Source of the DNA: Planctomycetota bacterium
GTDB lineage: Bacteria; Planctomycetota; Planctomycetia; Planctomycetales; Planctomycetaceae
NCBI GenBank assembly: GCA_030836185.1
Contig: JAURQH010000107.1
Coordinates: forward strand, 1 to 53,861
Direction: 5' to 3'
DNA length: 53,861 nt
The notes below the pieces were generated by a model that worked only from the letters and a program-made list of their open reading frames with translations, did not search any database and was not told the origin of the DNA. Position numbers and translations under genes: made by a program. Below are positions 19,134 to 27,589 of the stretch, in pieces (the first letter of the stretch is position 1; each line of letters begins with the position of its first letter).

Positions 19134-20209
19134 CAGGTAAGATCCACTTTTTGATGAAGGTCGTATTTGTCATCGACGGCAATCCCCTCACACAGCAGAC
19201 CGATCATTTGATCCGCCAAAACGGGAGACAGCAAAGCTCCCCGCGAACCCAAGCCGTTGAAAAATCCGAGGCGTGCGTCATTCGGGTGAAGTCCCATTCT
19301 TGGCGAACGTCCATGAATCACGGGACGTATTGCTGCACGGTGTTCGACGATGTCCCCTTCTCGTGAAACATTTTGTAACTGGTTCCATTTCTGAAGAAGA
19401 TCGGTTCGGCCTGCTTCTGTGGGACATTGATCAAGTTGTTCTCGTTCGTAAGTGGCACCAATTCGGATGCGATGATTGTTCTCAGGAGCCACCCATAATC
19501 CTGCATGAACAACACGAGACTCTCTCCAATCCGGTACATTCAAAGTGAGAATTTCCCCCTTGGCAGCATCAAAAGGGACGTCTCGAAACCACGGATTTTT
19601 TGTTGCTTCAAACCCCTGACAGAAAATTATCTGGTTACACACGACGTTCAACTGCGGAACTGAGATTTGATCTTTCTCAATCTGCAAATCTTCAGGCAGC
19701 GATAATGTGACCTCTCGATAGCCACCCCGCGACTCGAAGTATTTTTGTGTGGCCGTTAAATATGATTTTGTATCAAGCCGAGCGGCTGACAACATTTCAA
19801 ATCCACCAAAGGGCGATGAAACTGCTTGAGGTAATGCTGATTCTTCACACAAGCTGACATCATCGGCGTCGCGATATTTCTTGAGAAATCGTTCCCGTTC
19901 TTGTCTCGATGCGAAGAGCCGCACCATCGGTGATTCCGAAAAGAATCTTTCATCGGTTTGTTTTTCGACGAATTGATAGAACTTTCTAGCAGCGTCATAA
20001 CACTGTCCCCAGTCGGGATAGCGAGTGAGTCGTTGACCGGTGATCGGCGTGAGCAAACCGGCTGCAATCCGCGAGGAGGAAGACTCGTCACCGCGGTCAA
20101 CCAACAACACCGATTCTCCGCGTTCATGAAGTTTCCATGCAAGTGCGGAACCGGCAAGCCCTTGCCCTAGAACGACAGTTTCAAATCGATGTGCGGAAGT
20201 GTTGGCCAT
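19133..20209 (-). CDS. FAD-dependent oxidoreductase (DAO fold), candidate MnmC(o)/MnmL-like
   Basis: The protein has the D-amino-acid-oxidase fold: GxGxxG at 15-20 (GQGLAG), an acidic residue D38 ending the second strand, SSSSRIAAGLLTPITGQR at about 43-60, and a C-terminal FNGLGSRGALLSP segment that closes over FAD. Enzymes of this fold oxidise amines; the C-terminal half of E. coli MnmC is one, converting cmnm5U to nm5U in tRNA. The gene is coupled to mnmM, whose enzyme performs the next step, so a tRNA-modifying role is a reasonable inference. A thiazole/glycine-oxidase-like role is the main alternative. The ATG at 20209 has only a weak ribosome binding site. Confidence 0.85.
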   Translation of the reverse strand: MANTSAHRFETVVLGQGLAGSALAWKLHERGESVLLVDRGDESSSSRIAAGLLTPITGQRLTRYPDWGQCYDAARKFYQFVEKQTDERFFSESPMVRLFASRQERERFLKKYRDADDVSLCEESALPQAVSSPFGGFEMLSAARLDTKSYLTATQKYFESRGGYREVTLSLPEDLQIEKDQISVPQLNVVCNQIIFCQGFEATKNPWFRDVPFDAAKGEILTLNVPDWRESRVVHAGLWVAPENNHRIRIGATYEREQLDQCPTEAGRTDLLQKWNQLQNVSREGDIVEHRAAIRPVIHGRSPRMGLHPNDARLGFFNGLGSRGALLSPVLADQMIGLLCEGIAVDDKYDLHQKVDLT

Positions 20210-20265
20210 GAAGGTATGAAGTCACAATCAGAAAACCCTCAGACTTTTCAAAGGGCTTCCTGACT

Positions 20266-20610
20266 CTACTCTTCAGCCGCTCCACGAATGGTTGCGCTCT
20301 GACGCTGTTTCTTCACCACTTGATCTCGCTTTCGAGCCAAGGTATGCACAGTTCGATCAAGAGCCCCCGTCAATGCAGAACCAACATTCTCGGCCGTCTC
20401 TTCAATCACCGTCTCGCCGGTCATCTCGCAGTTCAAATGGACACGACACTGGATATCGACGCCTCCCTTGGGGCCATTCAAGTCGCGAAGAGTGACCGAA
20501 ACATCTTTAATTTGCTCTTGGAAACGGCTGAGTTTTGAAACCACTCGTTCTTCTGTGGTTTCGCGAATCTGACTCGGCAACGATTTATCAATATGGCATT
20601 CGAGGTGCAT
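20266..20610 (-). CDS. HPF/RaiA-like ribosome-associated protein, 114 aa
   Basis: The sequence has the S30AE-domain character of hibernation factors: about 110 residues, an early strand, ERVVSKLSRFQEQIKDVSVTLRD, then a GGVDIQCRVHL strand and a long basic helix with DRTVHTLARKRDQVVKKQ. Such proteins bind the 30S decoding region and stabilise idle ribosomes. It is a short-form type without the C-terminal dimerisation domain. A strong AAGGAG site lies 8 nt before the ATG at 20610. The match is by pattern rather than strong identity, so the exact role is uncertain. Confidence 0.7.
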   Translation of the reverse strand: MHLECHIDKSLPSQIRETTEERVVSKLSRFQEQIKDVSVTLRDLNGPKGGVDIQCRVHLNCEMTGETVIEETAENVGSALTGALDRTVHTLARKRDQVVKKQRQSATIRGAAEE

Positions 20611-20783
20611 GAATCACTCCTTGGATAAGTCGATTTTTTGTGTCTCTATCAGACCAACGAAGTTCCTTTAGTTTAGGATCACCACGATAGTTTCCAAAGA
20701 GAAATTTCATTGGGAATAACGGAAATCGTAATTTTGTGATGTGTCTCATTTACTCCCGATAGTAGTCGTCGCGCAGGACGCCG

Positions 20784-20951
20784 TCAAAAACAACCTTTCT
20801 TCAGGCAGCATTTCTTGAATCGCTTGCCAGATCCACAGGGACACAAGTCATTACGACCGAGCTTCTCGACGAGCAGTTTCTCGCCGTGTACAACACGCAC
20901 ACCTCGTTTGACATGCGTCTCAGACGGATAACCGCGACGCCGTTTACTCAT
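20784..20951 (-). CDS. Small SEC-C zinc-binding protein, 55 aa
   Basis: The C-terminus carries the SEC-C motif as [18 protein letters not shown], with the CPCGSGxxxKxCC zinc ligands seen at the end of SecA and in many small proteins. The rest is a basic segment, [18 protein letters not shown] chose the ATG at 20951; the frame stays open to 21161, but that extension overlaps the next gene and is low-complexity Arg/Ser-rich. No strong ribosome binding site is visible. Role unknown; the motif can bind zinc and sometimes the ribosome or SecB. Confidence 0.65.
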   Translation of the reverse strand: MSKRRRGYPSETHVKRGVRVVHGEKLLVEKLGRNDLCPCGSGKRFKKCCLKKGCF

Positions 20952-21124
20952 CGTCTCGACGGCAGTGGCCTCGAAAGCAGGGATGATCCGATTCGAAGTT
21001 AATGAACTGCTTGTGTTGCTGTGATGACATAACTCACCTCCTCCTCTGTCAGAATGTCGTTGGTCAACGCATCTCTCCGACAGACGAAAAGGGAATCTGG
21101 TTCGGCATCTTCGACTACCGTGGC

Positions 21125-22060
21125 CTAGCCAACAGCAGCCGTATCTTCCTGACGACTCCAAAAGTAATCAGAAACATACTGTGCGATTTCCGAATTGGGA
21201 GTCGCCCATCGCCAAGCTCCTTCATCGCCTAAAACAAGATCAGCGACAGCATCGGTCGGTTGTTCACTTAAGAAATGGTGCCGTCCATCATATTGACGAT
21301 TGGTATAGTCTCCATGCCAAAGCTGAACCAAGGTTCCCGAGATGCAATCTACAGTCATCCCGGATCGTTGACGGATTTGATGGCTCCAGCCTTCAAACGC
21401 CCGGTCAAACATCGGACCGGAGGAAAGATGTGACTGGAAGGACGCTTCCATTCCCTTCATCAGGGAAGGCAACGCGCAGTCTCCACTTCCAATGATGCAT
21501 TGATCAAATAAACCGATCCCTTCCAGGCAGTCTCGGCGTGCCGCCCAAGCTAATCCGGTCCGACCATAGTTTTGAGCGCGAAGATAGGGCATCATTTTCC
21601 GTGGGTCAAAGTCGGCCCTCTGAGCACGATTGGCGAAGCTGAAGTTCAACTCAACTTTGGAAGCATCCAAATTGTTTAATTCCCTGTCAGTTTGATTCGC
21701 CTGATAAGCGAATTCAAACGGCTGTACGAAATCAGAATGTTTCAGAGCCTCGCTCGTTGCTTCCGCCCAATCATCTCGCGTAAAGACAATATCGCAATCC
21801 AGCCACGCGATTTCCGTGCAGTCATCGGGAATATAACTCTCGATCAGAATGTTGAGTAAGCGTTCCTTTTGGAACATCACATCGCCATCTTCGATGCGAA
21901 CCATGATCTCGGCATCATATGCATCGAGATCGAAGTGTCCATTGAAGCCTAATTCTATCGCAATCAAAGGCACATTGAGATGCTCGCGAAAGAGGTGGTA
22001 ATTTTTGAGGCGGTTGGCATAGTGACAAGGATTAAAATAACTCGTGATTGCGTACAACAT
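21125..22060 (-). CDS. GT-A-like glycosyltransferase family protein, 311 aa
   Basis: The N-terminus [11 protein letters not shown] begins the first strand of a nucleotide-sugar fold, and a DxD-type motif follows in AWLDCDIVF (D88, D90), which would bind a metal and the sugar nucleotide. Later segments such as [22 protein letters not shown] resemble the acceptor-side region of GT2-like enzymes. No signal or membrane segment is seen. I chose the ATG at 22060, which has AAGGAAA 7-8 nt upstream; the open frame reaches 22144 but lacks a site. The substrate is not predictable, and it is not in a polysaccharide cluster. Confidence 0.75.
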   Translation of the reverse strand: MLYAITSYFNPCHYANRLKNYHLFREHLNVPLIAIELGFNGHFDLDAYDAEIMVRIEDGDVMFQKERLLNILIESYIPDDCTEIAWLDCDIVFTRDDWAEATSEALKHSDFVQPFEFAYQANQTDRELNNLDASKVELNFSFANRAQRADFDPRKMMPYLRAQNYGRTGLAWAARRDCLEGIGLFDQCIIGSGDCALPSLMKGMEASFQSHLSSGPMFDRAFEGWSHQIRQRSGMTVDCISGTLVQLWHGDYTNRQYDGRHHFLSEQPTDAVADLVLGDEGAWRWATPNSEIAQYVSDYFWSRQEDTAAVG

Positions 22061-22555
22061 TGTGATTTCCTTTTCACACGTTTCGAAGAATGTCGAAGTG
22101 AGGGCTTCTTGCATCCCAATGGGATTCAGATTTCCAGCGTGCATACTGAGTCAAGACTTCGCGCAATTCCATCAAATAATGACGCATTTCTAAGAGTGCC
22201 AATAATCGCAGGTGGATGCCTCACATGATTCTCGTTCTATTCAGGCCACTCTCGAACCTCAAGCGGACGACCGTATTCTAAATGAGGAGATCATGAACCA
22301 GCAACGTGGACGAATACGCGGTTTCGGCTATGATTTCAGGGAGTCGACAATGATTGCAAACCGCATCCCATTCCGACACAATGGATGATCGGCAGTTCGC
22401 CCGGCGACTGCTCCCACCTGATGACCCTCCACGGATTCGGTCGGTTTTTTCAAAATCAAACACACTTTCAATCCTCCTATTGGCTCAGGAATCCCCCAAG
22501 CCCGGGTTGAGATTGATCAGACATTATTATCACCCTTTCGAAACAGGATCTCATC
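22061..22555. other. Intergenic region without a recognisable gene
   Basis: This 495-nt region separates two divergent genes. On the minus strand a TTGACT lies at 22148-22153, but no convincing -10 follows. On the plus side a CAGGA site precedes the GTG start at 22556. I see no tRNA, repeat or hairpin of note. Confidence 0.5.
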
Positions 22556-23653
22556 GTGAGTACGACTCTGGAAGACAAAGTGAAAGCCGCTCGCGAAGCG
22601 GTCGACAAACAAGCCGTCGAAATCGTGCAACTGCACTTCCACCCGGAAGACGGTGCCCCCTACTGGCTCGAAAAAGCCAAAGGGTTTGACTTCGACCCAC
22701 TCACCGATGTGAACTGCTTCGACGACCTGAAAAAGTTCCCCCTCTTCGAGGACGACGATCTTCGCGGCGGTCCCGTTGATCGATTCCTGCCGAAAAAATG
22801 GCACGACAAAGGACGTTACGTTTTTGAAACGGGTGGCACGACGGGAACTCCCAAAAGTCGTTGCGTCGTGGATGACTTCCGTATCGATTACGAAGAGTTC
22901 TCCAAAACTCTTCCCGATGAACATTTCCCCCGCGGTGCCAACTGGTTGATGCTCGGCCCGTCCGGCCCACGTCGATTACGACTTGCCGTTGAACATCTTT
23001 GCCAAACTCGTGGAGGCATCTGCTTCTGTGTCGATCTCGATCCTCGCTGGGTCGTGAAATTGATCAAGCAAGGCAAGATCGATGAAGCCAAGGCCTACAG
23101 CGCGCACGTCATCGATCAAGCCATGACCATCCTGACATCGAACCACAACGTCCAATGCATGTTCGCCACGCCCAAACTGCTTGAAGCGCTGGCCCTGCGA
23201 CTCATCGATGAAGACAGCAGCATCGAAGAAGCTGGCATCACGGGTATTTTTGCCGGCGGAACCGAGTTCACGCCACAATGGTATCGCTTCTGCAAAGAAG
23301 AGTTACTGGGCGAAAATGTTTACATCACGCCGACCTACGGCAACACATTGATGGGTCTCGCTTGTGGCAAGCCTTTCGATCCTGCCGATAATTTCAAGAT
23401 CACCTATTACGCACCACAACCACGAGCCGTCGTGGAGGTCGTCAACTTCGACAACTACGACGAACTGGTTGACTACGATGAAACCGGCCGCGTCAAACTC
23501 TACACGTTGACTCACGAACTGTTTATCCCCGGCTTCATGGAACGTGATGAAGGAGAACGCGAACGTCCACACGAAAAATATCCATGGGACGGCGTCTCGG
23601 GAACTCGACCGTTTCATGAAATCGCCAAGAGCACAACAGTGGGAGTTTATTGA
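22556..23653 (+). CDS. AMP-forming acyl ligase, LuxE/phenylacetate-CoA-ligase-like, 365 aa
   Basis: The enzyme would activate a carboxylic acid as an acyl-adenylate. The phosphate-binding loop appears as ETGGTTGTPKS at 91-101. Later adenylate-forming motifs are visible as AGGTEFTP and ITPTYGNTLMG. The length is close to LuxE acyl-protein synthetase rather than to full CoA ligases, which are longer by a C-terminal domain. It starts at GTG 22556 with CAGGA upstream. The next catalytic gene downstream is an aldehyde dehydrogenase-like protein, interrupted by a GxxExxY cassette. A ligase plus acyl reductase pair would convert an acid to an aldehyde, as in LuxE-LuxC. The acid substrate is unknown. 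Confidence 0.8.
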   Translation: MSTTLEDKVKAAREAVDKQAVEIVQLHFHPEDGAPYWLEKAKGFDFDPLTDVNCFDDLKKFPLFEDDDLRGGPVDRFLPKKWHDKGRYVFETGGTTGTPKSRCVVDDFRIDYEEFSKTLPDEHFPRGANWLMLGPSGPRRLRLAVEHLCQTRGGICFCVDLDPRWVVKLIKQGKIDEAKAYSAHVIDQAMTILTSNHNVQCMFATPKLLEALALRLIDEDSSIEEAGITGIFAGGTEFTPQWYRFCKEELLGENVYITPTYGNTLMGLACGKPFDPADNFKITYYAPQPRAVVEVVNFDNYDELVDYDETGRVKLYTLTHELFIPGFMERDEGERERPHEKYPWDGVSGTRPFHEIAKSTTVGVY

Positions 23654-23672
23654 GCTTGAGTGGATTATTTTC

Positions 23673-24172
23673 TGACGCAAAGCCGCGAAGAAACAAAGAA
23701 TCGCGAAGAGTCGAATGAAGCATGCGGGGTGGTATGACATGATGAATGAAAATGATCTGAGTCATGTCATCATCGGTGCAGCCATTGAAGTTCATCGCGA
23801 ACTTGGTGGTCCCGGCCTTCTCGAAAGTCTTTATGAGGAAGCTCTGAAGTTTGAATTGGAAAGTCAGGGTTTGAAAGCTGAGCGTCAGATTGAAGTGCCG
23901 ATTTTTTACAAAGGGAATCAATTATCAAAAGTGTTTCGTATTGATCTCCTGGTGAACGATCTTGTACTTGTGGAATGTAAAGCGACCGAAGAAGATCACG
24001 ACATCTACCGATCACAATGTTTAACTTACTTAAAATTGACTGACAAACGGTTGGGACTGGTGATTAACTTCGGCCAGAAACTCCTCAAAAATGGAGTCCA
24101 CCGAGTCGTCAATCAGTTGGATTAAAATACTTAACTCTTTGCGTTTCTTACCGTCTTTGCGTCTTTGCGTCA
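23673..24172 (+). mobile_element. GxxExxY cassette bounded by imperfect inverted repeats
   Basis: The left end at 23673 starts TGACGCAAAG; the right end at 24172 is its exact reverse complement, CTTTGCGTCA. The similarity extends inward for about 39 nt with roughly three quarters of positions alike, and outward into a short T/A run. The cassette contains only the GxxExxY gene. Taking it out would leave the ligase stop and the dehydrogenase ribosome binding site about 40 nt apart, as expected for a normal operon. A third copy of the end lies at 38-75. No transposase is encoded, so movement would need another factor. Confidence 0.65.
23715..24125 (+). CDS. GxxExxY family protein, 136 aa
   Basis: The name-giving motif is present as GLLESLYEEAL, preceded by the typical GAAIEVHRELGGPG. 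It continues with VEFRIDLLVND-like strands (VFRIDLLVNDLVLVECKA) and a C-terminal GLVINFGQ segment. The ID...VECKA pattern resembles a PD-(D/E)XK nuclease core, as proposed for this family. The function is not known. Genes of this family are often flanked by short 'CGCAAAG' repeats, exactly as here. It sits between two apparently functionally linked genes on the same strand but is unlikely to be part of their pathway. Confidence 0.88.
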   Translation: MKHAGWYDMMNENDLSHVIIGAAIEVHRELGGPGLLESLYEEALKFELESQGLKAERQIEVPIFYKGNQLSKVFRIDLLVNDLVLVECKATEEDHDIYRSQCLTYLKLTDKRLGLVINFGQKLLKNGVHRVVNQLD

Positions 24173-24194
24173 AAAATTGAAAGGACCATCAACC

Positions 24195-25637
24195 ATGCTC
24201 GAAATACCCGTAATCCGCTGGGGCAAGCCCTACGAATCGATGGATCAATCGCCCGTCGTCCATTTTGAAACCGGTGAAGAACTTGCTAAAGTCCATCAAG
24301 CCAACGGCGGCATCATCAAGATGGATATGCGCAAAGCCAAAAAAGCACGCGATCTCCTGCGTCAGCATTCCATCGAAGACCTCATCGGCATGTGCGAAAA
24401 AGCGGCCGACTATTATGTCAACGATGAACTTCCGATGGGCAACGGCACGCAAACTCCCGATGAATTCTGCCGTATTCAATCGGCCTCAACCGGCCTGCCC
24501 GAACATATGTGCAAATTCAACATGGGCAAGAGCGCCTATGTGATGAAAAACATGGGCAAAGTCCTTGACGCACTCACTCGCGGCTTGCCTCTCGATGTCT
24601 TCAGTAAAGGCTACGGCGAAGAAGGACGCGGCATCAATATCAGTTATCAGGCGACAACCAACGCTTGTGGCTGGGTCTTGCCTTCCAACTCACCCGGCGT
24701 GCATACATTGTGGCTCCCCGTGATCCCGCTGCAAATCGGCCTCGTCCTCAAGCCGGGTTCTTCCGAACCGTGGACACCTTACCGGATGTTTGAAGCGATG
24801 GTGAAAGCCGGCATCCCGCGCGAAGCATTCTGTTTGTACCCCGGACCTCACGAATGTGGCTCGGCGATTATGGAAACCTGCGAACGCTCGACTATTTTTG
24901 GTGGGCAGGCCACCGTCGATCAACATGCCGGCAATCCCAAAGTCGCCGCTCACGGTCCCGGTTACAGTAAGATCGTCATTGGCGAAGACAAAATCGAAGA
25001 TTGGGAACAGTACATCGATTTGATGGTCGACAGTCTCTACGTGAACAGTGGACGCAGTTGCATCTCGGCGTCCGGTATCTGGGTACCTAAATACGGAGCC
25101 GAAATCGCCGATGCCATCGCCAAAAAACTTGGCACTGTGCAGCCAAAACCAATGACCGACCCGGACTCCGGTCTCGCTGCGTTTACGATGAAGGGTGCTG
25201 CCGAGGCGATGAACAACATGATCGACGAAGGTTGTAAGTCGGCAGCCGTCACCGATGTCACGGCCAAGTATCGCGATGGCGAGCGATTGATTCAGGAAGA
25301 ACGCTGCGACTTCCTGCTTCCTACTGTCTTACATGTGACCGACCCTGACGATGCCATGGCGAACACCGAGTTCATGTTTCCGTTCGGCTCGGTCGTCGAA
25401 TGTCCGCAGGACAAGTTCCTCAAGAAGTGTGGCTACACTTTGGTCTGTACAGCCATCACCGACGATGAAGATTTTCAAAGAGATCTGATCGACGCGACCA
25501 ATGTCGACCGTCTCAACATCGGCGAAGTGCGGACGTACCAGATCCACTGGATGCAGCCGCACGAAGGAAACATCATCGACTTCCTGTTCCGCAACCGAGC
25601 GTTTCAGACAGAACCACCCCCGGCGACGGAAGTGTGA
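24195..25637 (+). CDS. Aldehyde dehydrogenase superfamily / LuxC-like acyl reductase, 480 aa
   Basis: The chain has the aldehyde dehydrogenase fold: NAD-binding region with LPSNSPGVHTLWLP and KPGSSEPWTP, and a catalytic cysteine C289 in NSGRSCISASG. An unusual N-terminus and the pairing with a ligase suggest that it reduces an activated acyl group to an aldehyde instead of oxidising aldehydes, as LuxC does; this is inference. I chose the ATG at 24195 because AAAGGA lies 9 nt upstream. A hairpin with a GGGGGC stem at 25683-25710 follows the stop. The upstream ligase is separated from it only by the GxxExxY cassette. Confidence 0.8.
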   Translation: MLEIPVIRWGKPYESMDQSPVVHFETGEELAKVHQANGGIIKMDMRKAKKARDLLRQHSIEDLIGMCEKAADYYVNDELPMGNGTQTPDEFCRIQSASTGLPEHMCKFNMGKSAYVMKNMGKVLDALTRGLPLDVFSKGYGEEGRGINISYQATTNACGWVLPSNSPGVHTLWLPVIPLQIGLVLKPGSSEPWTPYRMFEAMVKAGIPREAFCLYPGPHECGSAIMETCERSTIFGGQATVDQHAGNPKVAAHGPGYSKIVIGEDKIEDWEQYIDLMVDSLYVNSGRSCISASGIWVPKYGAEIADAIAKKLGTVQPKPMTDPDSGLAAFTMKGAAEAMNNMIDEGCKSAAVTDVTAKYRDGERLIQEERCDFLLPTVLHVTDPDDAMANTEFMFPFGSVVECPQDKFLKKCGYTLVCTAITDDEDFQRDLIDATNVDRLNIGEVRTYQIHWMQPHEGNIIDFLFRNRAFQTEPPPATEV

Positions 25638-25682
25638 GAAGAAGGAATCAGGAGCCGGGATTCAGGAGTCAGGATGGGTGCC

Positions 25683-25710
25683 GGGGGCGCTTCGCGTAGC
25701 GAAAGCCCCC
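25683..25710. repeat. GC-rich hairpin downstream of the dehydrogenase gene
   Basis: GGGGGC at the left pairs with GCCCCC at the right, and an inner TTCGC pairs with GCGAA around a GTA loop. It lies 46 nt after the stop at 25637. No T-run follows, so termination by this hairpin would be atypical. It looks like a dispersed palindromic repeat. Confidence 0.5.
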
Positions 25711-25788
25711 GTGAAAACCGTTCTCTCTTTGATTCAAACTCCGCGGGCCGTATCGTAAACACGCTACATCTCAAGAGTCCGAAACCTC

Positions 25789-25902
25789 ATACTCTTATTT
25801 TCGTCGTAAATCGTGGACTCGCCGACCTTTCCAAGAGTCTTCAAGGGTATGGGACACAGACACACACTTCTCATACTCTTGACGATACTCTTCCATACTC
25901 TT
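25789..25902. repeat. Cluster of four ATACTCTT octamers
   Basis: ATACTCTT occurs at 25789-25796, 25873-25880, 25885-25892 and 25895-25902. The last three are spaced by 12 and 10 nt, close to one helical turn. AAGAGT and AAGGGTAT, which are inverted or near forms, lie between the first and second copies. This could be a set of protein-binding sites, but no gene start is close. Confidence 0.45.
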
Positions 25903-26551
25903 GAGCAACTTCCGGCTGCTTGACGAGTTACGTCGATTGTCATTTCAACCCCTGAGTGTCTCGTTCTGACGACATTTCGTCGGTGATTTTCAGACAGAGA
26001 AAAAGGTAATTTGTTTTTTGTACTTAATGATTTGCCGACCAAGCTCAAAGAACAAAATCCAAAGCACTCAAGACGAATTCCAAATTGTCAAAGATCGTAT
26101 CCAGAACGCTAACTCTGGTAAGATTCATAATTCAAGAGCAGATTCGCAGGGGACTGATGTGCGAATCGTGGTGAAGGCGACGAGAAACGGAACACTCATT
26201 TTCGTTGATCGGCACTCATCAATTTCGATGCTCCCGAATCGTGATGGATGATTTGATAAGGAAGCCAGGAACTCAGGAGGGGTATAGCCCGATCTGCGAG
26301 CAAGTGAAGGCCGCCGAACAGTCGTGAGGAAATAAGGCATCACGCGCTAGTAATCGCATCTCCGTATTCAGTCGGGATGGGTTCGAGAGTCGTTCCGTAT
26401 TCATATTCGATGCCCCTCCGTCCTCAGGGGAGTTGGCAGGGGTGAAAGGACCACGGATCACGCCGATTTCGCGGATCAGAGGTAAGGTATCATCGTGAGT
26501 GACACGAATCGTTCGCACCCGCATGATGAGTCATCCTGTGACATTCTGTCA

Positions 26552-26573
26552 CCCGGCCAGAAAACTGGCCGGG
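26552..26573. repeat. Perfect 9-bp palindromic hairpin
   Basis: CCCGGCCAG (26552-26560) and CTGGCCGGG (26565-26573) are exact inverse complements around AAAA. It is about 140 nt after the convergent PD-(D/E)XK gene. There is no T-run on either side. Its form matches intergenic palindromic repeats. Confidence 0.55.
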
Positions 26574-26710
26574 CCACCCTGCGCTCACCAAAAATCTCAG
26601 CTCACATACCCAAGCTGAACTAAAAGGTATTGCAGTCCCTCTTTGATTGGAAACCAATCTATCGAGTAAGTTCCTACAAGCTCTAATACCTTATCTTTTT
26701 TGCCGGTAGG

Positions 26711-27163
26711 TTACTGAACCTCACCTTTGAGAGGTTTGTTTGACCGAAAATATTCGTAGATGGGACTTGCAATCTTTCCAGAAAAAAACTTTGAGTCCTC
26801 ACAGAGCGCCAATACAAATCCAGTCGAGAATCCATTTTGATTGAGTTGCTCAACAAAGGCTATGTCTTTGCAAATATCAAACATCGACTCTGGAACTCTT
26901 CCATTACGTGGATATTTCAATTCGATAGCGCAAACCTGCTTTTTTGAATTCCTGTCCGAGATAGAAAGATCAATTTCCTTTTTATGTAATCCTTCCTTCG
27001 AAATACCAAAATGTGACACGTTTCGCTCAAATTCCACCTTTTTTTCTGGGAGTCGATCCCTTAAAAAAATGCCTAACTCATGCTGGAGGCTGAACTCATT
27101 GTAGACCTCTATTTCTGCTGTCTTGAGAGATTCAATAAAATCAAGAATTAGCTGTTTCAACAT
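26711..27163 (-). CDS. PD-(D/E)XK nuclease-like protein, 150 aa
   Basis: A restriction-nuclease-like core is visible: E29 in LQHELGIFL, then KKEIDLSI with D65, a spacer, and AIELKYP giving E81 and K83. This D-x(n)-ExK spacing is what PD-(D/E)XK enzymes use for metal-dependent DNA cleavage. The rest is a helix-rich C-terminus with IAFVEQLNQNGFSTGFVLAL. I chose the ATG at 27163, which has GAGGAG 5 nt upstream; the frame is open to 27232. No methyltransferase or helicase is next to it, so a restriction system is not supported. It lies in an accessory stretch beside toxin-antitoxin-like genes. Confidence 0.65.
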   Translation of the reverse strand: MLKQLILDFIESLKTAEIEVYNEFSLQHELGIFLRDRLPEKKVEFERNVSHFGISKEGLHKKEIDLSISDRNSKKQVCAIELKYPRNGRVPESMFDICKDIAFVEQLNQNGFSTGFVLALCEDSKFFSGKIASPIYEYFRSNKPLKGEVQ

Positions 27164-27198
27164 CAAACTCCTCTGAGGTTTCTTTGCATGGGACCATA

Positions 27199-27326
27199 TC
27201 CTCGCTTGCGTGGGCATGTGAGTCAAAGGCAAACGTCCAGTGTGGACCAGACGGAAGTTGTTGAGAGTGAATTACAAGTTCACTCACAATCATCGTCCCC
27301 TGCGTGCTGGCGCACGCGGCTCAATT
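27199..27326. repeat. Dispersed intergenic repeat, copy A
   Basis: The copy begins TCCTCGCTTGCGTGG and ends near GCGGCTCAATT. The 3' part includes ACTCACAATCATCGTCCCC and the hairpin GCGTGC-TGG-CGCACGC. It shares the first block with copy B and the last roughly 50 nt with copy C. It lies directly upstream of the PD-(D/E)XK gene. Confidence 0.7.
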
Positions 27327-27331
27327 CATCA

Positions 27332-27580
27332 TCACGATTTGACGAACGCGTTCAGTTCATGCAATGCTTCGGGGGCAAAATCGGCACCATTTGGCCAGAC
27401 GACAGTCCCGCAGACAGCATCCAACTCCACTCGTGCAAAGTAGTCTGCATCCTTGAGTGGCTCGAAGACCGCCCCCGACAATAACGGCAGTAGATCGACC
27501 GTCTTCCGAGTGCCGTCATTGAAGGCTAAATCGAGGGCCGAATTCCCCACGACATCGACTTCAGTGATTCGTAATATCAT
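27332..27580 (-). CDS. DUF2442 protein, 82 aa
   Basis: The sequence has the DUF2442 pattern: ITEVDVVGNSALDLAFNDG, then KTVDLLPLL, LKDADYFARVELD and a C-terminal VVWPNGADFAPEAL. DUF2442 proteins are small, DNA- or partner-binding-like, and very often sit next to a DUF4160 gene, as here (9 nt upstream). The pair is widely regarded as toxin-antitoxin-like, though which member is the toxin is not settled. Transcription order is DUF4160 then DUF2442. Confidence 0.88.
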   Translation of the reverse strand: MILRITEVDVVGNSALDLAFNDGTRKTVDLLPLLSGAVFEPLKDADYFARVELDAVCGTVVWPNGADFAPEALHELNAFVKS

Positions 27581-27589
27581 ATCGGCACC

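Larger units (their letters stand above)
25638..26710. other. Intergenic region of about 1.1 kb with hairpins and repeated octamers
   Basis: I find no supported gene here. The stretch holds a GC-rich hairpin at 25683-25710, a cluster of ATACTCTT octamers at 25789-25902, fragments shared with the left edge of the window (about 26285 and 26374), a 'CGGATCACGC' type sequence near 26455 and a perfect palindrome at 26552-26573. Several short open frames cross these repeats but lack ribosome binding sites and domain features. The pattern suggests a long-lived intergenic or decayed accessory region. Confidence 0.55.

Noticed and set aside
20952-21161. N-terminal extension of the SEC-C protein
   Set aside because: The extension overlaps the glycosyltransferase-like gene, is Arg/Ser/His-rich and adds no known domain; the ATG at 20951 gives a compact SEC-C protein.
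25789-25902. ATACTCTT cluster as a CRISPR array
   Set aside because: Repeats are only 8 nt, spacers are irregular and down to 2 nt, and there are no cas genes.
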